Below, one piece after another: positions 33,981-43,735 of a DNA stretch of 64,000 nt. The translations under genes and the position numbers were made by a program. The stretch lies in assembly GCA_946122785.1 (NCBI GenBank), contig CAMGYJ010000002.1, positions 10,676,839 through 10,740,838 of the forward strand. The letters run 5' to 3'. The notes beneath the pieces are model-generated. The model was not told the DNA's origin, did no database searches, and was given only the letters and a program-made list of their open reading frames with translations. Positions within the stretch are counted from its first letter, which is position 1; every line of letters starts with the position of its first letter. This DNA comes from Linum tenue (Eukaryota; Streptophyta; Magnoliopsida; Malpighiales; Linaceae).

Positions 33981-36412
33981 TGATAAACCCCAAACCGAGA
34001 AGCTTGTTGAACACAGCCTGGAAATCAGATTTCTAAGCCTGAAAACAGAGTAACAGGGGAATAGAAGGATGGTTCGGAGTGCAACTTCAACACCATGCGC
34101 GGGGAAGAGGCTCAACCGAATTCAAGGTAGCAACCCGACCACGATTGAGGTGATGACTCAATCGATACAAGGCTCGCTCGTTGTTGGCGATTTGAACCAA
34201 GCAACAAGGACAATCCACGAGTTAAAAACTCAATGAACAAGTTCTTAATTGATTAACGTCTAACCATTACAATGGAGTTTGTAGGTCTTTAAATAAGCAA
34301 ACTAAAACCTAATTTGAGTACAAAACAAACAAGGAAAGCTAATTAATCCTACTATGTCTAAAGGTAACAAACCCAAACATAAAAGGAATCTCAACTCGTC
34401 CATAAAACCCAAAACTTGTAGCTCACGTAAGCTGCCTCCAAAACAGGTTCCATAGCAACTTTGACCCCCACGTTCACATTCCTCCAGGTCTCCATATCCT
34501 TAGCCAATACCTTGCTTCTGTAGACAAACAAACACACTTTCATGGGGTAAATTGCAAGGTCGGTCACTGAGATTACAAAAAACGTTCATGTTTGGTCACT
34601 AAAAATATTTAATTTCATTCGTGGTCACTAAGTTTAGTAAAACAGTTCAAATTTGGTCACTCTCCGTTAATCTCCATCCACCTCCGTTAAATAAGACCGT
34701 TATGTGCTGATGTGGCTAACAGAATCGCCTAATCAGCTTATTTTAATAAAAAAAATTAAAATTTAACCCGCCACATCATAAAACCTAATCCAACGGGTGA
34801 CCCAAACATAGCCATCTGAACCAAAAAAATTCCGTGACCCAAACATACCCACCCGAACTAACAAAAAAATACATTGAATCCCCTCTTCATTTCTTCAACC
34901 TCTGAAAGTTTTGAATGCAGGAAAGAGCAATTAACTTCAAACAGCACTGAACCCGACTATCTCTGCAAACCACACTATGAAATTGCCAAAGAGAATGAAG
35001 TAGAGTTATTATTCACCATTTCATGAATTCAACATATCAGAGGAAGTAGGCCATAAATGGACCAATTGCTAATGAAAATAGTAGATTGATTTTAGAAACT
35101 TGATTGGAGCGCTTGATTGGGCGGTCAATGCCTCCTTGGTTCTCTCCATCCAGTTGCAGCCAGCGAAGAGCACCGGAAAGGCGGGGTCTTGGGAGCGGCC
35201 AGGTTGACGACTAGGCCACCGACGACGATAAGTGAGGAATCCAGATCCGACTTCAACGAAAATGTCAGATCCGCTTTTCATTGTTGCCATTATCTACCGC
35301 TCGCTGTGCCATTTCGGTGAGCATCATCGCTCCTTTCCTCTTCGCTTCAACTTCCTCGTTGCCGATCAAAGAAGGGTTCAACACGCCTACGCTCTGGCTC
35401 TACAAAGAAGAGTTCGAAAAGTCAAAGAAATCCTCCACGTGCGGCAGATTAGGGTGTCCTGTTGGTGATGTATGCTGTTGTGGTATGAGAAGAGAATCGT
35501 CTACCATCGACTAGACATCTAGAGTTGGGGGAGGAACCAGTTCCCTTCTTTGGTCGAAGGCACCAGCGGGAAGCTCCTAAATCGACACAAACCTTTCCTA
35601 CTACAACTCTTGGTAAATCTCTAGAGGAGATGAGATGTCGTGCCAACTATCAGCGGCGGGGGAGGAGATGAGGAGAGGATTAGGTTAGGGAAGAGAGCTG
35701 GGGCGGGTCGGTTTCTACTTGTATGGGTTTAAATTGGTTGGGTTATGTGTTGAGTGGTTGGCTTGGATGATGTGGCTGGTTTAGATGATGTGGCAGGTCG
35801 GGTTTAAACTTTTTTGGGCTGTAATATGTTGATTAGACTATTATGTTAGCCACGTCAGCAGAAAACTGACGGTGTTAACGGAGGTGGACGGAGACTAACG
35901 GAGAGGACCAAATTTGGATTGTTTCACTAAATTTAGTGACCATGAATGGAATTAAATATTTTTAGTGACCAAACACGAACGTTTTTTGTAATCTCAGTGA
36001 CCAACCTTGCAATTTACCCCACTTTCATGTGGTACAAAGATCCTTCCCTGATTCGAACCCATCTTCCCTAAATGGAGCTCCAAAGTGACCTTCCTGACCA
36101 TGCCTCCAGACTTAGCCAAATTCTGGCAGTTTGACAGTTTTGAGACAGCTACTTTGAGGCCTTGAAACACAGCCTTAACGATCTTGTATGAACCCGAATC
36201 CCATGCTATCTTGTAGAGGAAGTGTTTATCTTCAAAAAAAACACCTTAACCTCGAATTTATATCAACCCAGTTGGAAGGTTCGAGCTCGCAAAGTCCGCT
36301 ACCTGAACTCATCATAATACTTGGCCAAAAATTCAGATTTTGCAAATGAGTTAGCTTAGCTTCTTGAACGAACAATTCTAACTTGGAATGGAAGCAATCC
36401 AAGCTCATATCA
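33981..36412 (-). repeat. Gypsy 5' LTR split by a MULE
   Basis: 33981-34543 and 36029-36412 together match 30402-31346. The intervening DNA is the MULE at 34544-36020 plus one copy of its TSD. Confidence 0.9.
34544..36020. mobile_element. MULE (Pack-MULE-like) in the gypsy LTR, 1477 bp
   Basis: Terminal inverted repeats of about 170 bp start GGGGTAAATTGCAAGG. The flank ACTTTCAT is repeated at 34536-34543 and 36021-36028; shifting the boundary allows a 9- or 10-bp duplication. The intact LTR at 30940-30960 shows the empty site with one copy. The interior (about 34880-35700) is GC-richer, coding-like DNA with no recognised protein and no transposase. It is nested and therefore younger than the gypsy element. 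Confidence 0.9.
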
Positions 36413-36414
36413 GA

Positions 36415-36560
36415 TTAAAAACCTGACCTGTTGACCTTTTAGCTTTTGCGGCGATACGAACGTATGTAAGTAATTGACATTCTGTAAGACCATAATCAAA
36501 CCACAATTTTTGTTTCTCTTCTAAACGAATACGATATTGAGATTTTTTTACCGGAGTGCG
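36415..36560 (-). pseudogene. rps4: Plastid rps4 fragment (NUPT)
   Basis: The minus strand reads [17 protein letters not shown], then [19 protein letters not shown], then STGQV, which is the N-terminal half of plastid ribosomal protein S4. An extra A just before KKSQ shifts the frame and several residues differ, so this is a decayed nuclear copy. It ends at the gypsy TSD, so the gypsy element inserted at or in this fragment. Confidence 0.85.
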
Positions 36561-36605
36561 ACCCAAAATGTGGTAACTTCAACTTCATAAACAATCACCT
36601 TTGAA

Positions 36606-36809
36606 TCCTTTTCGGATTGCACCTATTATCTCAAGTTTTGGATCGAACTAATCCATTGACCCAAATAGTTTATGGGAGAAAATTGAGTTATTTGGGTCCG
36701 GAGGGATTGACAGGACGAACTGCCAATTTTTGGATACGAGATATCCATCCTAGTCACTGTGGACGCATTTGCCCAATTGATACATTTGGAGGAATCAATG
36801 TTGGCCTTA
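36606..36809 (+). pseudogene. rpoB: Plastid rpoB fragment (NUPT)
   Basis: The plus strand reads [20 protein letters not shown], then [20 protein letters not shown], then [13 protein letters not shown], part of the plastid RNA polymerase beta subunit with a few substitutions. It is joined within 50 bp to an rps4 fragment, although the two genes lie far apart in plastid genomes. The following 36810-36877 is not recognised. Confidence 0.9.
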
Positions 36810-36877
36810 ACCAGGAGAGATATATCAAAGAAGCTCATGTTTCCCACAATGTGACTATGATATATACTTATAACTTT

Positions 36878-37127
36878 GGGGTAATGACAAGGTTGGTCAC
36901 TGAGATTACTAACAAAGTTCATGTTTGGTCACTAAAAATATTTAATTCCATTCGTGGTCACTAAGTTTAGTAAAACATATAATGTTTGGTCACTCTCCGT
37001 CCAACTCTGTTAAGTTTGTCTGATGTGGCGGTCAACTCTGAGAGTTGACTGTTAAATGTATGACGTGGCAATTAAAAATTAATAAAAATTAATTTTAAAT
37101 ATTCCACCTCATTATCACTACTATTAA
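36878..37127 (+). repeat. MULE terminal inverted repeat, left
   Basis: About 250 bp, mirrored at 49227-49477. Both contain 'ttggtcactgagattact', 'gtcaactctgagagttgac' and an inner 'attatcactactattaa' word. Confidence 0.85.
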
Positions 37128-37129
37128 AA

Positions 37130-37720
37130 GTAAAAAAAAAAATTATTCTTTTTAAATCCCAAAACCTAATGAAATCATCGCACATGAACGTGAGCTTCTT
37201 CATATCAAAATTCAAAGCCGCATTCAACCCTTCAATCAGAGCACGAATCCTTACTAGCAAGCCTTCACTAATCTTTCCTGCTCTCTTGCTAACGGTGGCA
37301 GCATCATCCAATCGTTTGCTGAGCTCGAAAATCAAATTATCCTTAGAATCACAAATAGCCACCCCGAAACCCGCGATGGTGACCTTCTTGTCCCTAACTC
37401 GCTCCTCGCTCTCCAAACCATTGATGTACAGCCGGAAAGTCTCCGCACTCACCCACACCAACTCAGCCGCCACCTTTGAGGACGGGGAGGCACCAGAGGA
37501 CGACTCACCGTCTCCTCCTCCTCCGCCACAGCTGCTGTACGGCTTCTCATAGTTGTCGTTGTACTTCTCCCACTGATCGACCAGGATGTCGAGGATTTCC
37601 CCGACGAAATTATGATCGAAAATCTGGCGGTCGAGGTCCGTCTTCATCTCCAGCAGAAAATGCTCGCTTCCCGGTCCCTCCACTCCTAATTCAGCCGCTC
37701 AATGTCGTCGAGGAGGAGAG
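37130..37720 (-). pseudogene. Captured gene fragment, RNase H-like region of a plant RBR protein
   Basis: A minus-strand frame (37072-37683) reads FRLYINGLESEERV, then TIAGFGVAICDSKDNLIFE, then IRALIEGLNAALNFDMKKL and TFMCDD. This pattern resembles the N-terminal RNase H-like region found in plant RING-between-RING E3 ligase-like proteins. No RING or IBR cysteines follow, a glycine-rich linker precedes it, and the 3' end runs into the AT-rich terminal repeat. Its place directly inside a MULE terminal repeat and its higher GC content fit gene capture. The family assignment is from memory of the motif and is moderate. Confidence 0.5.
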
Positions 37721-37799
37721 ACACGTCGCTCATTTACCTCTTCTTCCCTCACCAATTTCAGTCGACGATGAGAAAGAGGGGTGAGATTCGTTCATTAGG

Positions 37800-38855
37800 T
37801 TTAGGGATTAAAAAGACTAGTTTTTATTTTTTTATCTACACATAAATATAACGGAATGTGAGTAAAAAAATTCTGACACGTCAGCCGCTGCTCCACAACC
37901 CGCACACTACGGAAGCCCTTTTTCGTCATTCAATCATTTCCTATTCCTACTCCTTTTCCATCTTTTTCTTCCGATTTCTGCAAGAGGTCAGCCCTATTTT
38001 CTCCAATGTCCGGTTGAATCGACGACACCCCTTTCCTCCTTTGTCTTTCTCTCCCAATTTTTGCCAGGTTGACGGTAGCTTCCCCCACTTTTCGGTTGAA
38101 TCGACGGTGCCCTTTGCCCACTGCGCTTTCTGATTTTTGGAATTGCCTACCGCGGTCGTCAGAAGAACCATTGCAACCGAATAGAGCATCAAAACTCCCC
38201 TATTGCTGACAGCGCCCCTTGCTCACCCTAGCTCCCCTTTTCTTCGCAGTCTTTTCCCAATTCCAGGGATTCATCATCGGCGCCCCTTGGCCACCGAGGC
38301 TTCGTCGTTCGACTGGCGGCTACGCAAGTTGCTGCCCCTTCTGTGATTTCTTTCTTTCTCCTCACCAACACCCTTTGGCGTCCGACTGTCGGCTACACAA
38401 GTTGTTGCCCCTTCCATTTTGATCCATTCTAATTCACAATCCTCTTAGCTTAAGCTTCTCCCGGAGATTCGGTTGCATGCAACCAACTCTCTCAATATAT
38501 GATGGATTACTCATGGTCCTTCTCTCTTCTTCATCTCCGCTCCTGACTCCCCTTCTCTTGCATGAACAACCAGAGCAGAGGATCCTCTCATTGGATCAGC
38601 GGCGTCTATTCAGAGGTCGGTTTACATCCAATCAGCATAGATCATAATCGTTGGTGGATTGGAAATAAATACGATGGATATCTATGCATAATAGGAACAG
38701 AGATAAGCCAAGAACAAAAAAAGGATTCCATAGTGGGAAACGAGTGGGAACACACAAAAAGGAGGACAAAGAGCAGGGAAATCAATGAGGAATAACAAAC
38801 CCCAGATGAACAAGAGGAAAGAAAACCCGTGAAAGGGAATATGGGAAGGGGTTGC
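37800..38855. other. Pyrimidine-rich DNA with short tandem repeats
   Basis: Contains imperfect duplications of 'cggttgaatcgacg' (38010 and 38093) and of 'tcgtccgactg-cggctac-caagttg-tgcccctt' (38310-38350 and 38382-38415). Composition resembles leader or exon DNA, possibly more captured sequence. No protein recognised. Confidence 0.4.
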
Positions 38856-39101
38856 AAACAATCCAATCTCGTATTCGAGCTTAGATTTGAGGTAAAAAAT
38901 CCGGATAAAGACCGGATAAGAGACCCCAACACTCAAATTCCCCCAAGCTCAATCTAAAATCAAAATCAAATTAGGACCGGACCGGATCAAGACCGGAGTG
39001 TATCCAATCCAATCTTTGGTTCTTATATTCCCGAAAAGACCGGATTGGGACCAGATCAATTTGGTCCAATTTAACCAGACCGGACCGTATAGCCACCCCT
39101 A
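38856..39101 (-). mobile_element. Truncated hAT MITE
   Basis: Reverse-orientation relative of 27215-27542: ends AGCCACCCCTA on the right and carries the same 'gaccggagtgta', 'gagaccccaacactc' and 'caatctaaaatc' words. The left end is missing. Confidence 0.75.
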
Positions 39102-39533
39102 GTTGGGACTTATTGGGCCGAGGGTACACGTACGATAGCCCGAGACCGAGTGACTAGGATTATGATAGAGTCGTGAACTACGTTCACTTTCCGTAAAGAA
39201 TATTTCCACCCTCCGAAAGCCTAGGGTTACAGGAAATTTCTTCGTAGGATAAAACTACCATCACTTTAGAATCTAGGCTTAAGAAACTAAAGCACACTTA
39301 CAAACTTTTGATGGAAGAAGAAGAATGTATATGTTTCTGTCCCTTTTTTTCCTATCCCCTTGCTTCAGCCGAGCCCTTCTATTTAAAGATAATGAAGCAA
39401 TATACTGCTTCATCCAAACCATGCATCGTTTCATTTAAACGTGCTGTTATCCATGGCAACAACCATTTTATGAAGGGTCGCATTGCTTAGGAAGCAATCA
39501 TTCACTCAGAGGGACACGCTTACATGAGAGAGG

Positions 39534-39547
39534 GGACATGTCTTTTT
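39534..39547. repeat. L1 copy 2 TSD, left (GGACATGTCTTTTT)
   Basis: 14 bp, repeated exactly at 47270-47283. The copy beside the poly-A tract of the element ends in its T run, as expected for target-primed integration. Confidence 0.9.
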
Positions 39548-39588
39548 TTTTTACAAAAGATAATCAATAGATTGAAACAAATAGATCA

Positions 39589-42500
39589 TTACATCCTTGA
39601 ATACAGCCATGCCTGGAAATCAAAAGATCGACATGCAGTCGGGAACAATGACAGGGCTTTTCTAGCTACCAAATGAGCTACCCTATTGTTTCTTCGACCT
39701 ACAAATCGCACAGAGAACCCTAAGTTTGACGCAAATGAATTGACTATCTCCTCCAGAATTGCCCCGATGTGATTGTCCCGAACATCCTTCCGGAGAACCT
39801 TCTCAATAATCACCTGAGCATCACCTTCAAACCTCATGATAGGTAATCCATTCGCCAAACACCAGTCAGTCGCCTCTCGGAGAACCAGAGCTTCCACCAT
39901 CAAAGGATCAGTAAGGACCGGGAGGTGAATCCCCTTGGCAAGGATGACTTCCCTGGACGAGTTAAGGATAACCATCCCCCCCGCCGCATGAGACCCCACT
40001 CGCACAGCCCCATCCCACATACAAATTGCTGTTTCAGGCCCATCAGCCACAATCGTAGGGGCCATGGGGAGAGCAAGAGAACCAGACTGATCTCAGGGTA
40101 AACAAAGCCATTCCTGCACTTGTTGATGGAACTGGCGCATCAGGGCAGGGATCCCGAACTGTTTCCCTTCAAAGACCACCCAGTTCCGGGAATGCCAAAT
40201 CCGCCACAAAATAGCCACTATCGACATCACCAGAGCAGGGTCATGCACTACTGCCAGCAACTTCCTCAAGAAGAGTGGGAACGTATGACGAGGCAACGCT
40301 TCACCCAGGTGGGCTAGCCCAGAGTGGTCCCACAATGCACGAGCCACCGGACACTCTAAGAACAAATGTTCTAGAGTTTCCAAATCCGCCCAGCAAACCG
40401 GACAACGAGGCAAAACATTCACCTTCTTCTCACGCAACGCTTCCGTTGTAGGAAGAATTCGATTAAAGATTTGCCAAACAAACACTCTAAGCTTCGGAGG
40501 GATATCTGCCTCCCACAGCCTGACCCAACTAGGCTTATCCATCCAGCTAGCCAAGGCCCTCCATTGACCATTTTGCCTATCCAAATTTACCGCAACATAG
40601 TATGCAGACTTAATAGAGAAGACACCATGCGAAGTTGGATGCCAAATCAATTTATCTGCAATATCCTGGCGCGGCAGAGGGATGGCCTTGATGGCTTTAC
40701 AGGTAGCTGGATCAAACCATTGATTGAGTTTTTGATCGTTCCAACGCCCTTCCCCTGGGTGGATTACCTCCTCTACCTTCAAACTCTCCCCCTCCGGAAC
40801 CACACACGGGCTATAGACTGGAGGACGAGGATGAAGCTGGGGAACCCAACTAGACGTTAACAGGGGAGCCTCCTGACCATTGCCAACTTGCCATCGCAAC
40901 CCGGATTCCAACAGTTGACGGCCGAAGAGGATGCTTTGCCACCCCCAAGAAGGACGAGACCGGGCCTGAGCAGTAAGAAACGATCCATTGGGGAAATATT
41001 TACCTTTATACACCTGGGCAATAAGGGACTGGGGTTCCTCAAGAATACGCCAACCGATTTTAGCTAGCAGAGCTTGGTTGAACCACTCAAACCGGCGGAA
41101 CCCCATGCCCCCCTCATGTTTACTTTTACAAAGGTTCCTCCAAGAAATCCACTTGATTTTAGATTTTCCATCTTCCTCTCCCCACCAAAATCGGGCCACA
41201 TGTTTGTCAAGAAGGCGGCATAAAGCCCGCGGAAGCTTAAAGCATGACATAACATGTAAACGAAGAGCTAGTGCCACTGATTTAATCAGTGTTTCCCTAG
41301 CCGCCCACGACAAAGTTCTCCTCTTCCACCCCTGCAATCTAGCCAGAAGTTTCTCCTCCAGGTAGCGGAAGGTAGCCATTTTAGACCGGGCTATCAGAGA
41401 GGGGAGGCCCAAATACTTGTCGTGAATTCCCACCGCCCCTACTCCTAGAATTGCTGTCAGGAATTCCTGATCCGCCAGCACAATATTTTTACTGAAACAC
41501 ACAGCCGATTTCTCAAGATTAACTCGCTGGCCACTCAGTTCCTCGTATTCATTAAGAACTTCAATCAGATTCTCACATTCTTGGAGGGAGCCTCGAAGAA
41601 ACAGGTAAGAATCGTCAGCAAAGAACAAATGAGAAATACGAGGAGCCCGAGGAGCCACTTTGACACCTTGCAATTTCCCCTCCGAGATAGCTCGACGAAG
41701 GAGAGCCGCAAACCCTTCTGTACAGATGACAAACAGAAGGGGGGATAAGGGATCCCCCTGTCTAAGCCCTCGGGAAGGGGAGAAAAAACCAGCTGGGGTC
41801 CCATTCATTAGGACCGAAAAAGAAGTGGATTGAAGGCATTCCTGAATCCATCCACGCCAGACCGAGTTAAATCCCATTTTTTCCAGAACCCCTAAGAGAA
41901 AGGGCCATTCGACTCTATCATAGGCCTTTTCCATGTCAACCTTCAGAGCCATATACCCCTTCTTCCCACGGGTTTTGATTTTCAGGTAATGCATTAACTC
42001 ATGCCCTAAGAGAATGTTATCCACGATTTGCCTTTCTCGAATAAAAGCATTCTGGCCATCTGACACAATTTGGGGCAATATATCAGCGAGCCTCCTTGCC
42101 ATGATTTTAGTAATAACCTTATACACAAATTGGCAGAGGCTGATAGGACGCAACTGACGCATAGACTCAACTTGGTCCACCTTCGGAATCAACGTCAACC
42201 AAGTATGATTAAAGCTTCGTAGCATCCTACTCGTTTCAAAAAACGAGCTCACCGCTCGAATTACAGAATCCCCAACTATGCCCCAAAAAGCTTTGAAAAA
42301 CTTTCCTGTAAACCCATCCAAACCTGGAGCCTGCTTCGATCCCATAGAGAAAACAGTATCCCGTATCTCATTAGGGAGGACTTCAGCCGTCAGGTTCGCA
42401 TTCATTTCTGGGGTAACACATGGGTCTATGGGGAGAGCAGCCACTCTTTCGTGCATATTCCCAATCTGATTTTCTGATGAGAATAGGGACTGATAAAAAT

Positions 42501-43682
42501 TAGTAGCAATATCGGTCTTTCCGCGCTCCTCTGTGATCCATTCCCCATCCTCATTGCGAAGCCCATGAACAAAATTTCGCTTATGGCGAGCTCTCGTGAC
42601 CGTATGGAAATAGGCCGAGTTTTTATCCCCTTTCTTCAACCAAGTAACACGGGATTTTTGCTGCCAATATACCTCCTCAGCCTCCCATTGCCTATTCAAT
42701 TCAGTTTCCAAACGAGTCACCTCATGCCAATCAATAGGGTGCAGGATTTTTAGCCGATCAATCTCCCCTTGCAAAGTATGAATATTTCGCAGAGAGTTAG
42801 TGGTACCAGCTCTACTCCAATCATATAGCAAATGGCGGAGTTTCTTAAGCTTATCCCATAATTGGAACATCGGGGTACCCGGAATGTTTTCGTGCCAAAC
42901 ATACTCCACCATGGCCTTGACTTCGGGGTTATCTGCCCAACGAGCATCGAACCAGAAAAGAGGGCGGCAACTCCGCGCATATGGCTTGTCTGAGAGGAAC
43001 AGAGCTCTATGACAGAGCCCTGATCCGTGAAATGCTTAACTAGGGTTTCTGGATAGCGATCTATCCAGCTTTGAGAAACTAGAGCCCTATCAAGCCTTGC
43101 ACGGATACAGGCCAAATCCATACGCTTATTAGTCCAGGTGAAAGGTTCTCCTTGGAACCCAGGATCGTGCAACCCTAATATTTGGATAAAGTTCCTGAAG
43201 TCCAAAGATTGGGAGGCATTCCAAGGATTCCCTCCATCTTTCTCATTTTCGCACAAAGTAGCATTAAAATCGCCAACAACCACGAAGGGTTCTCCCAGAC
43301 CCTCACAAAGCACTCGCAGCTGGGTCAATTGAATAGCACGTCTCGCAATGTTGCAACTCATATAAACACAAACCACCACGTACGACAAACCATTCTCATT
43401 AATCCGAGTACAAATGCAAAAACTAGAATAAAAAAACACTGAAGCCTCAACTTCAGGGGACCAAGCTACTACAAGACCACCAGACCCATCAATAGCATCA
43501 ACAAAGAAACAATGGCTCGAATCAAAACCTAACCCCTGCATACGACGGGAAACTACTCTCCGGCACGATCTTGTTTCTGAGAAGAAGACAAGGTCCGGTT
43601 TATTTGACCTAACCAACCCTACTGCAGTTTGGAACGTGAGGGAGGGTCCAATTCCTCTCACATTCCAACTCAAAATCTTCAT
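39589..43682 (-). pseudogene. L1 ORF2 (copy 2), one frameshift and one stop
   Basis: Begins MKILSWNVRGIG (endonuclease), continues through reverse transcriptase (KVDMEKAYDRVEW, LRQGDPLSP, FADDSYLF), the zf-RVT region (CPVCWADLETLEHLFLECP) and RNase H (CMWDGAVR, LREATDWC, FEGDAQVII, NRVAHLVARKA). A one-base deletion at about 43012/43013 lies in the codon for aspartate of the endonuclease SDH motif and moves the rest to another frame. TGA at 40095-40093 separates reverse transcriptase from RNase H. All other residues of the polymerase are intact. Confidence 0.92.
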
Positions 43683-43735
43683 TTATCCGGCTGGGGCCAT
43701 TTTTGGCTGGCTTCCTCCACCATAACAGAATCATT

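Larger units (their letters stand above)
30402..36412 (-). mobile_element. Ty3/gypsy gag-protease element, non-autonomous
   Basis: Minus-strand LTR element with LTRs of about 945 bp (TG...CA), 5-bp TSD GATTA (30397-30401 and 36413-36417), a primer-binding site and a polypurine tract. The internal part is only 2.63 kb and carries gag plus protease; reverse transcriptase, RNase H and integrase are absent. The 5' LTR is split by a 1.48 kb MULE. LTRs differ at roughly a dozen sites, so it is older than the other two complete LTR elements here. It would need enzymes from a related element to move. Confidence 0.92.

Noticed and set aside
36606..36964. Functional RNA polymerase gene
   Set aside because: Only about 68 codons of plastid rpoB are present, with substitutions, and the frame then runs into a MULE end.
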